Assembly: GCA_030017955.1 (NCBI GenBank)
Contig: JASEGR010000017.1
Location: 1 to 41,824 of the forward strand
Direction: 5' to 3'
DNA length: 41,824 nucleotides
From: Candidatus Eisenbacteria bacterium
GTDB lineage: Bacteria; Eisenbacteria; RBG-16-71-46; JASEGR01
Positions within the stretch are counted from its first letter, which is position 1. Every line of letters begins with the position of its first letter. A model generated the notes under the pieces. The model made no database searches. It was given only the letters and a program-made list of their open reading frames with translations, and was not told the origin of the DNA. Below are positions 26,715-34,163 of this stretch, in pieces. A program made the position numbers and the translations under genes.

Positions 26715-27158
26715 CTATTCTTTGACAACCCAGACTTTCACTACTGCCTCGACTTCCGGACAGACCTTTATAGGGACTGAATACACTCCAAGTGCCTTGA
26801 GCGGTTCGTCAAGAACAATCTTCCTTTTGTCGACTTTGTATCCCTGTTTCTCGAGAGATTCGCTGATATCCTGGGCGGTAACAGACCCGAACAGCCGGTC
26901 GTCTTCGCCGGACTGCATGGGAATCGTGCAGGAAACACTCTCTAGTTCGGCGGCAAGCACGCCGGCCTCCCTAAGCTCTTTCTCTCTTCTCTTCTTGAAC
27001 ATTCTCTCTTGCTCATCAAGAACGCCACGGCTCTTCTCGCCTGCAACTATCGCCTTCTTTAGGGGAATCAGATAGTTCCTTGCGTATCCTTCAGCAACCT
27101 TGACGACATCGCCTCTTTCTCCGAGGCCCTGCACCTTTTCAAGAAGAACAACTTCCAT
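26715..27158 (-). CDS. rplI: 50S ribosomal protein L9
   Basis: A 147-residue ribosomal protein of normal length. The N-terminal signature MEVVLLEKVQGLGERGD and VAEGYARNYLIPLKKA binds 23S rRNA; a long helix and the C-terminal domain (RLFGSVTAQDISESL) follow. The ATG has AAAAGGAG upstream. It is the last ribosomal gene of the rpsF-ssb-rpsR-rplI cluster. The 200-base gap between rpsR and rplI (27159-27358) is longer than usual, and I see no gene in it. Confidence 0.97.
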   Translation of the reverse strand: MEVVLLEKVQGLGERGDVVKVAEGYARNYLIPLKKAIVAGEKSRGVLDEQERMFKKRREKELREAGVLAAELESVSCTIPMQSGEDDRLFGSVTAQDISESLEKQGYKVDKRKIVLDEPLKALGVYSVPIKVCPEVEAVVKVWVVKE

Positions 27159-27358
27159 CTACCGCTCCTTTTTGAAGACTGTTTCCTGACAAGCTCGACG
27201 ACACTTTCCACGTCTTGCGATATGAGACTGCAATTCATACACCAGGACTGTTCCGAAGTTCGGCGAATTCGGTTCTCTCAAAGGATAGTCTGCATACGAG
27301 AAACCTGCAAGGCGTCCCGGCAAAGTGAGGAGTCAGGATGCCCAGGGCCCCTGAGAAC

Positions 27359-27613
27359 TCACCTGTGGTGGTCGCCCGTGAAAGGCAGCAGGGCAAGCAT
27401 CCGCGCCCTTTTGACAGCAGCCCTTATCTGATTCTGATGCCTGGCACAGGTGCCCGTGATCCTTCTCGGGACTATTTTTCCTCTGTCAGATATGAATCTG
27501 GAAAGTCGATCTTCATCAGTGTAGTAGATTCGATCAATTTTCTCGATACAGAGCTTGCATGCCTTCTTTCTTACTACCTTCTCGGTCTTCTCGGTTTTCT
27601 CCCTGACTCTCAA
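27359..27613 (-). CDS. rpsR: 30S ribosomal protein S18
   Basis: An 84-residue small-subunit protein that pairs with S6 on 16S rRNA. Signatures are KKACKLCIEKID, YYTDEDRLSRFISDRGKIVP and RRITGTCARHQNQI, ending with RARMLALLPFT. The two cysteines CKLC are of the zinc-ribbon-like kind, but the full four-Cys set is not present. The start is TTG at 27613 with GGAGG four bases upstream. It sits in the conserved S6-SSB-S18-L9 order. Confidence 0.96.
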   Translation of the reverse strand: MRVREKTEKTEKVVRKKACKLCIEKIDRIYYTDEDRLSRFISDRGKIVPRRITGTCARHQNQIRAAVKRARMLALLPFTGDHHR

Positions 27614-27650
27614 ATTGCCTCCGTCCGGTTAGTGTTTGAATTGTGCGGTT

Positions 27651-28088
27651 CTAGAATGGCAGCTCCTCATCCGATTCCTCAGGCTCTTCTTTTCCGGCTT
27701 CGAGATCGGGAGCGGGAGCCGTCTCATCTTCCTTTCTTTTGTCCCTGTCAAGAAATTGTACTCTATCTGCCACCACCTCTATGACACTTTTCTTCAACCC
27801 ATCGGGCTGGTTCCACGACCGGCTTCTCAGCCGTCCTTCAACATACACTGCACTTCCTTTTTTCAGGGCCTCGCCGGCTCTCTCTGCGAGCTTTCCCCAG
27901 GTGACAACGTTCACGTAGCAGACTTCTTCCTTCCATTCTCCGCTCTGATTCTTGAACCGTCTGTTGGAGGCAATGGCAAATGTTCCAACCGGTGCTCCAG
28001 AAGGCGTGAATCTCAGCTCGGGATCTCTTGTAAGTCTTCCACAAATAAAGACTCTGTTTATTGAAGCTAATTTCACATCGGTCATCAT
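27651..28088 (-). CDS. ssb: Single-stranded DNA-binding protein
   Basis: A 145-residue OB-fold protein that coats single-stranded DNA in replication, repair and recombination. The fold is clear from INRVFICGRLTRDPELRFTP, FAIASNRRF and KKGSAVYVEGRLRSRSW. An acidic disordered tail ends in DEELPF, the tip that docks partner proteins. A very strong ribosome site (GGGAGGAGGA) precedes the tandem ATGATG; the second ATG is equally possible. It lies between rpsF and rpsR as in many bacteria. Confidence 0.97.
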   Translation of the reverse strand: MMTDVKLASINRVFICGRLTRDPELRFTPSGAPVGTFAIASNRRFKNQSGEWKEEVCYVNVVTWGKLAERAGEALKKGSAVYVEGRLRSRSWNQPDGLKKSVIEVVADRVQFLDRDKRKEDETAPAPDLEAGKEEPEESDEELPF

Positions 28089-28145
28089 ATTCTCCTCCTC
28101 CCAACATCCCCCCCGCTTCCAGATACAGCTTGTCAGAATCCCATC

Positions 28146-28481
28146 TTAGACACGGTCATTCGCGTTCGCACTCTTCTTCTCCTCCGATGGAGGGAGAGAT
28201 ACGCTCAACAATGTCAAGTGTCTGAGAACCCGTTCATTCAGCTTGAGCCTCCTGTCAAGTTCCGTCAAGGCCGATGGTGGACTCTTGAACTTCATGAGGG
28301 CATAATTGCCTTCTTTGTGCCTCTTGATCTCGTAGGCGAATCGTCTCTTACCCCACTTCTCCACTTCCTTCACCTCGCCCCCGAAGGACGTTATCGTGCC
28401 CGTCACCTTCTCCATCTCTTCGTCCAGGTCTTTCTCGTCCAGATTGGGACTTAAGATGATGACAGTCTCATAGTCTTTCAC
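28146..28481 (-). CDS. rpsF: 30S ribosomal protein S6
   Basis: A 111-residue partner of S18. The pattern MKDYETVIILSPNLDEKDLD, WGKRRFAYEIKRHKEGNYAL and RVLRHLTL is typical. The start is GTG, overlapping the pth TAG stop by one base (TAGTG). An extended ribosome site AGGGGGTGAT lies just upstream, inside the end of pth. In many bacteria S6:S18 represses its own mRNA through a leader structure; with pth directly upstream I could not identify that motif here. Confidence 0.97.
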   Translation of the reverse strand: MKDYETVIILSPNLDEKDLDEEMEKVTGTITSFGGEVKEVEKWGKRRFAYEIKRHKEGNYALMKFKSPPSALTELDRRLKLNERVLRHLTLLSVSLPPSEEKKSANANDRV

Positions 28482-29077
28482 TAGTCAATCACCCCCTTTT
28501 TGCCTGGTACAGTCAGTGACTCATTCAAGCGGTCAACCGCGGTGTCCAAGCCTTTTTCGAGAAAAGCAACAACAGAGCCCGATGCAGCCCCCAGAACCCC
28601 CTCAAGAGTGTTTTCCTCATCGTCGGTGAACTCGGAGAGGACAAATTCCACCAGGTCAGCGTCTCCATCAACAGGGCCTATTCCAATCCTCAACCTCGGG
28701 AATTCCTTCGTTCCGAGAGACTCTATGATGGATTCAAGCCCTTTGTGACCGCCAGAGCTTCCCTTCCTGCGCAGCCTCGCCTTCCCGAGCGCAAGGTAGA
28801 TATCATCACAGACAACGAGGAGCTCTCCCGATACCAGCCCATGCTCCTCAACAAACTCCCGGACTGCCGGGCCGCTCCTGTTCATGAAGGCAAGCGGTTT
28901 GACAAAGAAGAATCTATCTTGAGCCGAATCGGATGTCTTTGCCCAGTACATCCCCCTTACCTCCCCAACCACCCCGTCGAATCCGGACTGCACCATGTCG
29001 ACAACCCTGAATCCAAGATTGTGCCTGGTCTTCCTGTACCTCTTTCCAGGGTTTCCAAGCCCTATGACTGCTCTCAA
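28481..29077 (-). CDS. pth: Peptidyl-tRNA hydrolase
   Basis: Releases peptides from prematurely dissociated peptidyl-tRNA. From TTG at 29077 it is 198 residues, the family's usual size. Motifs are VIGLGNPGKRYRKTRHNLGF, with the catalytic His in TRHN, then KPLAFMNRSGPAV, VVCDDIYLALGKARLR and GSSGGHKGLESI. The frame stays open to an ATG at 29152, but that would add 25 residues, mostly Lys and Arg, and overlap rplY by 71 bases. The TTG lies four bases past the rplY stop; its ribosome site is weak, so coupling to rplY is likely. Confidence 0.93.
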   Translation of the reverse strand: MRAVIGLGNPGKRYRKTRHNLGFRVVDMVQSGFDGVVGEVRGMYWAKTSDSAQDRFFFVKPLAFMNRSGPAVREFVEEHGLVSGELLVVCDDIYLALGKARLRRKGSSGGHKGLESIIESLGTKEFPRLRIGIGPVDGDADLVEFVLSEFTDDEENTLEGVLGAASGSVVAFLEKGLDTAVDRLNESLTVPGKKGVID

Positions 29078-29081
29078 GAAT

Positions 29082-29762
29082 CTACTTTTCCTCTTCTGCT
29101 TCTTTTCCCTCTTCTTTCTCTTCAGGCACTTCTTCTTCTTCAGCCTTTGCAATAAGTTCAGGCTCCTGAGGAGCAGCTTCGACTTTCACCTCTTCAAAGA
29201 CAGTCGGCGGCACAACGGTAGCCAGTGCTGATTCAAGATCTGTAAGGATCTTGCCGTTTACTATCGTAATGTCCCCAACATGGATGGAGTCTCCGACCCC
29301 AAGAGCCGAGACATTTATTTCCAGTTTCTCGGGAATGTCCGTCGGCAGGCACTCGACCTGAACCGTTCTCAAAATGTGCTCGAGAATGCCCCCGTGCTCG
29401 GTGACGCCGACAGGAACTCCGGTCAAGACAACAGGAACCTCGACAACTATCTCACTGGTGAGGGAGATGTGCTGGAAATCGATGTGGAGAATACCCCCGG
29501 TCACAGGATCTCTTTGAAGCTCCCTTATTATGGTCTTAATCTCCGATTTCTTCTGGCCTGAGATCTTGAGATCGACCAGAACATTGCTCCCGCCGGAAAC
29601 TTTCAACACCGAGAAAAGTGTCTCCTTCGAGACCAGGAGCGGCATGGGAGCATCTCCCTGCCCGTAGACCACGGCAGGGAAAAATCCAGACCTTCTCAAC
29701 CTTCTTGATTCTCCGGTACCAACCTTGGTCCTTACCTCACACTCAAGCGAAAACACGGGCAT
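29082..29762 (-). CDS. rplY: 50S ribosomal protein L25 (CTC form)
   Basis: A 226-residue, two-domain L25/Ctc protein that binds 5S rRNA. The N-terminal L25 domain includes GTGESRRLRRSGFFPAVVYG, and the C-terminal beta domain has VPVVLTGVPVGVTEHGGILE. It ends in a long Glu/Lys tail of about 40 residues. The ATG has GGAGG seven bases upstream. It lies 40 bases after prs, the conserved prs-rplY-pth order. Confidence 0.95.
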   Translation of the reverse strand: MPVFSLECEVRTKVGTGESRRLRRSGFFPAVVYGQGDAPMPLLVSKETLFSVLKVSGGSNVLVDLKISGQKKSEIKTIIRELQRDPVTGGILHIDFQHISLTSEIVVEVPVVLTGVPVGVTEHGGILEHILRTVQVECLPTDIPEKLEINVSALGVGDSIHVGDITIVNGKILTDLESALATVVPPTVFEEVKVEAAPQEPELIAKAEEEEVPEEKEEGKEAEEEK

Positions 29763-29802
29763 GGGAAAACCTCCTTAAGAAAGCACAAGGGTTAGTTCTT
29801 GC

Positions 29803-30726
29803 TCAGACAAACAAGCTGCTCAATGATCTCTCTTCGTGGATTCTCTTTACCGCCTCCGCAAGCAGCTTCGCAACCGAAAGCGTCTTCATTTTCTTGTCTA
29901 GCCCACTTGCATCGTGGTGTATCGTGTTTGTAGTGACAAGCTCCTTAATGGGACAGTCTCTGATCTTCTTAATCGCATCATTCGAAAGAACCGCATGAGT
30001 GCAGCCGGCAAAGACCTCCATCGCCCCATTATCGGCTATCACTCGTGCCGCCTGGGTCAGAGTCCCGGCGGTATCAACAATATCATCTATTATGACGACC
30101 CTCTTGTCCTTAACATCGCCTATGAGATGCATGATCTCCGCCTCATTGGGAGCCGGTCTTCTTTTGTCCACTATGGCAAGTGATGCACCAAGCCTTTTCG
30201 CAAATCCTCTGGCCATCTTGACACTTCCGATATCAGGAGCGAGCACGACCAGATCTTGAACCCCCTTGTTCTTGAAGTAGTCGATGAGAACAGGGGCAGC
30301 ATAGATGTGATCAAAAGGAATATCGAAGAATCCCTGAATCTGGGGTGCGTGAAGATCCATTGTAAGAACCCTGTCAGCCCCGGCAGTCGCAATCACATTC
30401 GCTACCAGTTTGGCAGTGATCGAGACTCTCGGCTGGTCTTTCCTGTCCTGTCGCGCATAGCCGAAATAAGGAATCACAGCGGTGACCCGCCTGGCAGACG
30501 CCCTTTTGGCAGCGTCCAGCATCACAAGGAGCTCCATGAGGTTTGAGGCGGGAGAATTGGTCGACTGGAAAACGAAAACGTCAACGCCTCTGATGTTTTC
30601 GTTTATCTTCACCGTAGTCTCCCCGTCTGAGAAGCAGGAGACATCAGCGTCGCCCAAACTGATACCCAGTTCGAGGCACACTTCCTGTGCCAAGTCTTTG
30701 TTTGCGTTTCCAGAGAATATTTTCAT
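29803..30726 (-). CDS. prs: Ribose-phosphate pyrophosphokinase (PRPP synthase)
   Basis: Makes PRPP from ribose-5-phosphate and ATP for nucleotide, histidine and tryptophan synthesis. The 307-residue class I enzyme has FSDGETTVKI, YFGYARQDRKD (88-98), the metal-binding MDLHAPQIQGFFDI (123-136) and the PRPP loop VIIDDIVDTAGTL (211-223). The ATG at 30726 lacks a ribosome site; just before it lies a hairpin followed by a T-run (30736-30756), and a complementary segment further upstream suggests attenuation. It is downstream of tRNA-Gln and upstream of rplY-pth. Confidence 0.97.
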   Translation of the reverse strand: MKIFSGNANKDLAQEVCLELGISLGDADVSCFSDGETTVKINENIRGVDVFVFQSTNSPASNLMELLVMLDAAKRASARRVTAVIPYFGYARQDRKDQPRVSITAKLVANVIATAGADRVLTMDLHAPQIQGFFDIPFDHIYAAPVLIDYFKNKGVQDLVVLAPDIGSVKMARGFAKRLGASLAIVDKRRPAPNEAEIMHLIGDVKDKRVVIIDDIVDTAGTLTQAARVIADNGAMEVFAGCTHAVLSNDAIKKIRDCPIKELVTTNTIHHDASGLDKKMKTLSVAKLLAEAVKRIHEERSLSSLFV

Positions 30727-30735
30727 TCGATTTTC

Positions 30736-30756
30736 AAAAAATAGGACGGCCTATTT
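30736..30756 (-). terminator. Terminator-like hairpin immediately upstream of prs
   Basis: On the minus strand AAATAGG (30756-30750), loop CCGT, CCTATTT (30745-30739), then three more Ts ending at 30736. The stem has only two G-C pairs, so it is weak. It ends nine bases before the prs ATG, so it either ends the tRNA-Gln transcript or regulates prs. Confidence 0.5.
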
Positions 30757-30785
30757 CCAGGTTCAATTTCACAATTATGGAAGCA

Positions 30786-30842
30786 GACCGTCCGGCCACA
30801 ATAATAAGAACCGTAATCTAGCCTACTCTCCTCATCGCTCAA
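30786..30842 (-). promoter_or_regulatory. Candidate prs promoter and antiterminator segment
   Basis: Minus-strand TTGAGC (30837-30842), 16 bases, TAGATT (30815-30820); TATTAT at 30801-30806 is a second possible -10. Downstream, GGACGGTC (30793-30786) can pair over 8 bp, with one wobble, with GGCCGTCC (30751-30744) inside the hairpin before prs, which would exclude that hairpin. Confidence 0.4.
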
Positions 30843-30844
30843 TT

Positions 30845-30919
30845 TGGTTGGGGCGGGAGGATTCGAACCCCCGAATGCAGGATCCAAATTCCTGTGTCTT
30901 ACCGCTTGACGACGCCCCA
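30845..30919 (-). tRNA. tRNA-Gln (UUG)
   Basis: A 75-base cloverleaf. The acceptor stem TGGGGCG pairs with CGCCCCA, including the U1-A72 pair typical of glutamine tRNAs. The anticodon stem CAGGA/TCCTG holds loop ATTTGGA with anticodon TTG. The T-loop TTCGAAT is standard, and the 3' CCA is encoded. It lies between spoVG and prs on the same strand. Confidence 0.97.
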
Positions 30920-31011
30920 TCCAAGGAGTTTCGCCACCTCTTATGTTCATGCCTCGGGATTAACCGGGCGTCGGCTGTGTCTAAGAAGGCTCCCTTGAGT
31001 GCCCAGGCCTC

Positions 31012-31308
31012 CTATTCTCTCCCAGTGAGTGAAGTTGGCTGAGCGCTTTTCTCCTTTGCCAACTCCCGATAGTACTCAGATAGCACCCTGTCTTCCAGCA
31101 TCCTCCTCGCCTCATTGTTGATTGGATGCGCAATGTCCTGATAAGTACCGTCGGGTTTCTTCCGGCTAGGCATTGCCACAAACATGCCGCTGTTCCCTTC
31201 TATGACCTTCATGCCTCTGATTACAAATGCGTTATCAAGCGTGACGCTCGCAAAAGCTTTGAGCTTGTCCTTCTCCCTGAGAGAAATCCTTACCTCTGTG
31301 ATCTCCAT
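31012..31308 (-). CDS. spoVG: SpoVG family protein
   Basis: A 98-residue SpoVG protein, a small nucleic-acid-binding regulator widespread outside spore formers. The sequence EITEVRISL, FASVTLDNAFVIRGMKVI, FVAMPSRKKPDGTYQDIAHP and INNEARRMLEDRVLSEY is characteristic. The ATG at 31308 begins at the family start; an open frame continues 37 codons upstream but without conservation. The ribosome site is moderate (AGGTGG). It lies 94 bases after ispE, matching the ispE-spoVG-prs neighbourhood known from Firmicutes. Confidence 0.94.
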   Translation of the reverse strand: MEITEVRISLREKDKLKAFASVTLDNAFVIRGMKVIEGNSGMFVAMPSRKKPDGTYQDIAHPINNEARRMLEDRVLSEYYRELAKEKSAQPTSLTGRE

Positions 31309-31402
31309 ATGGTCGTCACCACCTGTCCTGGTATACCGCAACGCGCAACGCGGTGCCCAATCACGCACTTCCGGGTGGCCGGAAAGATTCAGACTTCTCC
31401 GC

Positions 31403-32257
31403 CTACACAGGCTTGGCAACCCACCCGGATAACCCGAGGGCTGTCAGTTTGTCAACAGCCTCTTCAGCAGATTCCTGAGTCTTGAAAACGCCGAATATTG
31501 TTGGACCGCTCCCGCTCATGGCGCTCCCGAGTGCACCCAGAGATATCATTAACTCTTTTAGATGTCCTACAATCGGGTAATTCCGCACGACCACGTCCTC
31601 AAGCGAGTTGTGGATACAGCGAGCGATCAGGCCGATATCGCCATGCTCTATCCCGATTAGTAACATGTTATTGCACCCAGCATTACGTGTCAACCCAATT
31701 TTTTCGGCTTCGCCGTAAGCCCAGGAGGTTGATACCGCAAACCCTGGATTCACCAGCGCAAACCACATTTCAGGCAGGCCGGCAAGCCGGCTCAACTTCT
31801 CCCCTCTTCCTCTGGCAATCGCCACGCCTCCCTCGACAAAAAACGGGACGTCGCTTCCAAGAAGGGCAGAAAGACCAAGAAGCATCTGTCTGCTCAGGTT
31901 CAGACCCCAGAGCTCAGCCATACCTTTAAGTACCGCGGCGGCGTTGCTGCTCCCCCCGCCCATGCCGGAGCCAACCGGAATCTTTTTCCTTATCTCAATC
32001 TCAACGCCTCCCTTGAGTGAGAATTTCTCGAGAAACAGCCTTGCGGCTTTCCAGGCGATGTTCGTCTTATCCACCGGGACGCTCTCTGAGTCACAGCGGA
32101 CGGAGATTTTGCCCAGCGCTTTTTTCACTATTACGTCGTCCTTCAAACTGATGGTCGTAAGCACAGACTCAATCTCATGGTAGGAGTCGCTTCTTAGGAG
32201 ACCCACCTCAAGGCACAGGTTGAGCTTCGCAAAAGAAGCCAGGAGTTTCTCTGTCAT
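31403..32257 (-). CDS. ispE: 4-diphosphocytidyl-2-C-methyl-D-erythritol kinase
   Basis: A GHMP-family kinase of the MEP isoprenoid pathway. It has 284 residues with the N-terminal SFAKLNLCLEVG, the ATP loop PVGSGMGGGSSNAAAVL (94-110), LGSDVPFFVEGG and C-terminal GSAMSGSGPTIFGVF. All GHMP motifs are present and the length is normal. It lies 22 bases after the UbiA-type prenyltransferase gene, a plausible link because both use isoprenoid metabolism. The ATG has no clear ribosome site. Confidence 0.95.
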   Translation of the reverse strand: MTEKLLASFAKLNLCLEVGLLRSDSYHEIESVLTTISLKDDVIVKKALGKISVRCDSESVPVDKTNIAWKAARLFLEKFSLKGGVEIEIRKKIPVGSGMGGGSSNAAAVLKGMAELWGLNLSRQMLLGLSALLGSDVPFFVEGGVAIARGRGEKLSRLAGLPEMWFALVNPGFAVSTSWAYGEAEKIGLTRNAGCNNMLLIGIEHGDIGLIARCIHNSLEDVVVRNYPIVGHLKELMISLGALGSAMSGSGPTIFGVFKTQESAEEAVDKLTALGLSGWVAKPV

Positions 32258-32279
32258 ATGGGATCGCTATGGGAGGTAT

Positions 32280-33185
32280 CTAACTCAAATAGATTACCCA
32301 GACTACTACCAGACCCCAGAGAAGAATGTCGATTATGAGCGGAAGGTCAGTGAGAAGGGTCTCGGAAGGATTTCCGCCCTTGCCCTTCTCGAAAACCAGG
32401 TAGAGATATCTGAATATTCCGAAGAGAACGAATGGAACCGTGTATAGAAGACCCGTGGTGTGAAATTTCTCCACTGTGCCTGGAGCGACTGTATAGATCG
32501 AGTAACATATGACCGTGCTTGCCGTGACAACCGGTATCATTTGATCCAGGACGCGCGGAGAGTATTTTGTAAGAGTCAGCCTGTGATTGCTCGCGCCTTC
32601 GAGCAGGAATTCATACTCAGCCCTCCTCTTTCCGACAGCAAGAAAGAGCGCAAGAAAGAAAGTGCAGAGCAGGAGCCAGGGCGAAACCTCAATACCGGGT
32701 TCGACTCCTCTCAAGGCCTCGACTCCGGCCAAAGCTCTGAGAACGAACCCCGTCGAAATTGCAATAACGTCAAGGAGCACGACTCCTCTCAGAATCAGGC
32801 TGTATAGACCATTAAGGACAACAAACCCCGCCGCAGCAAAAAAGAAACTTCTTCCAAGCGGATATGCAAGACAAAGAGAGACGGCGGCAATCAGCAGAGA
32901 GAAAGACACCGCAGAACTCTTGGAGATATCGCCTCTCGCAACGGGCCTTTTCTTCTTCCAGGGATGCGCTCTGTCTCTTTCGATATCCGCTACGTCGTTC
33001 AGAATGTAGATTGATCCGGAAAGGAGACAGAAGAGACAGAATCCGGCCACCGATCTCAATAGAAGTGAAGTTGTCGCGCCTCCATGTGAGAAGATAAGCC
33101 CTGCGAAAACGACAAGGTTCTTAGTCCACTGGCTCGGCCTCATTTCAGTGATGAGGTCGAAAATTCTCTTGCCGGCTCCTCTCAC
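32280..33185 (-). CDS. UbiA-family prenyltransferase, similar to decaprenyl-phosphate phosphoribosyltransferase
   Basis: A 301-residue membrane enzyme with about nine hydrophobic segments. The first Asp-rich motif, NDVADIERDRAHPWKKKRP (63-81), and the AVGKRRAEYEFL segment are characteristic of 5-phosphoribosyl-1-pyrophosphate:polyprenyl-phosphate transferases (DPPR synthase, Rv3806c type), rather than quinone or haem prenyltransferases. Such enzymes move phosphoribose from PRPP to a lipid carrier. The role here is unknown; a surface glycan containing a ribose- or arabinose-derived sugar is possible. The GTG start overlaps the gmhA stop (GTGA), so translation is coupled. Confidence 0.83.
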   Translation of the reverse strand: MRGAGKRIFDLITEMRPSQWTKNLVVFAGLIFSHGGATTSLLLRSVAGFCLFCLLSGSIYILNDVADIERDRAHPWKKKRPVARGDISKSSAVSFSLLIAAVSLCLAYPLGRSFFFAAAGFVVLNGLYSLILRGVVLLDVIAISTGFVLRALAGVEALRGVEPGIEVSPWLLLCTFFLALFLAVGKRRAEYEFLLEGASNHRLTLTKYSPRVLDQMIPVVTASTVICYSIYTVAPGTVEKFHTTGLLYTVPFVLFGIFRYLYLVFEKGKGGNPSETLLTDLPLIIDILLWGLVVVWVIYLS

Positions 33186-33790
33186 TTTCCTTTTCCTTTC
33201 TTTCCGAACAGCTGAGCCTCAACCAGCCAGCAGATTGTATGCCCGACCGTGATGTGTGCTTCCTGAATTCGCGGGCTCTCTTCCGAAGGAACGATGAGCG
33301 AAAAATCACATTCCCTCGCGAGCTCCCTTCCTTTGAGCCCCGTCAAGCAAACTGTCTTGAGACCCTTCTTTTTGGCTGTGCGAACCGCCCGTATTATGTT
33401 CTCCGACTTTCCGCTTGTCGTTATAGCGACAAGGACATCGCCCCTCGCCCCCATCGCTTCAAGTTGTCTTGAGAAGATCTTCTCAAATCCAAGGTCATTT
33501 CCGACTGCAGTCAAGATGGAGGTATTCGTCGTGAGAGAGACCGCCGGGATCGCATCTCTGTTGAGATAGAACTTGCCGCTCAATTCAGCGGCGAGATGCT
33601 GAGCATCGGCCGCGCTGCCGCCGTTCCCGCAGAAGAGGATCTTCTTCCCCGAATTGACGGCGTGAACCATCACCTGCGCGACGTCCATTATCCACTTCCC
33701 GTTTTTCTCACCAACCTCCCTTATAATCTTGGAGGAGGTCAGGACCGCATTTTCTGCATCCTGTCGTGTTAGCTGGCTCTTTCTCGGCAA
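33182..33790 (-). CDS. gmhA: SIS-domain phosphosugar isomerase, GmhA-like
   Basis: A 202-residue SIS-fold protein resembling sedoheptulose-7-phosphate isomerase, the first step to ADP- or GDP-heptose for LPS or S-layer glycans. FCGNGGSAADAQHLAAEL, LTTNTSILTAVGNDLGFEKI and VLVAITTSGKSENIIRAV are the family landmarks, and EAHITVGHTICWLVE carries the conserved C-terminal glutamate and histidine. The start is TTG with AAAGGAG seven bases upstream. It overlaps the UbiA gene by four bases. Other heptose genes are absent from the window. Confidence 0.9.
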   Translation of the reverse strand: MPRKSQLTRQDAENAVLTSSKIIREVGEKNGKWIMDVAQVMVHAVNSGKKILFCGNGGSAADAQHLAAELSGKFYLNRDAIPAVSLTTNTSILTAVGNDLGFEKIFSRQLEAMGARGDVLVAITTSGKSENIIRAVRTAKKKGLKTVCLTGLKGRELARECDFSLIVPSEESPRIQEAHITVGHTICWLVEAQLFGKKGKGK

Positions 33791-34163
33791 GAAATGCTCC
33801 TTTCAGCGACACTTCGACTGCGTACCACCTTGCGTGTTGGCAACATCAGGCATCGCGATTCAGGCTCGGCTGGCGGCTGATTCCTCGGCCCGGGCTCAGC
33901 TCCGGGAGATATCCTTTCCCTCCTGCCGAAAATGTCGATCCTTCCCGTACTCGCTCACTCGAATTTGCGAACTCGGCCCCTGGCCTCAGACAGCGCAAAT
34001 TCGTCCCCTTCGGGGTCGTTCCCTCCTCCAAGAAGGGAGTCCAGAGATTTTCGGAAAGTCGGTTCAAGGACATCTCCAGGCCCAGCTGCTGCACAGCACT
34101 CCTGATTTCACAGGCAGCCGCTACAGTGCTCGATCTTCGTGAACAATATCCCGTTTTCCATTG
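33791..34163. other. 373-base gap with no gene; contains copy A of a structured repeat
   Basis: No frame on either strand resembles a known protein. The gap lies between rmlD and gmhA, both on the minus strand. It holds repeat copy A (33951-34018) and a GC-rich segment (CGGCCCGGGC near 33890). The gmhA ribosome site lies at its left end. Open frames through the repeat are considered spurious. Confidence 0.6.
33951..34018. repeat. Structured intergenic repeat, copy A
   Basis: Ten-base arms CGAATTTGCG (33960-33969) and CGCAAATTCG (33994-34003) are perfectly complementary and separated by 24 bases that include GGCC-CCT-GGCC. A second hairpin, CCCC-TTC-GGGG, follows at 34005-34015. Copy B at 36919-36986 has the same arm spacing, the same CTCAGACAG segment and compensatory base changes. 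Confidence 0.75.

Noticed and set aside
27159-27358. Small gene between rpsR and rplI
   Set aside because: Short minus-strand frames have no ribosome site and run out of frame into rplI; nothing supports a product.
29078-29152. Lys/Arg-rich N-terminal extension of peptidyl-tRNA hydrolase
   Set aside because: It is the Glu/Lys tail of rplY read in another frame; the family start is at TTG 29077.
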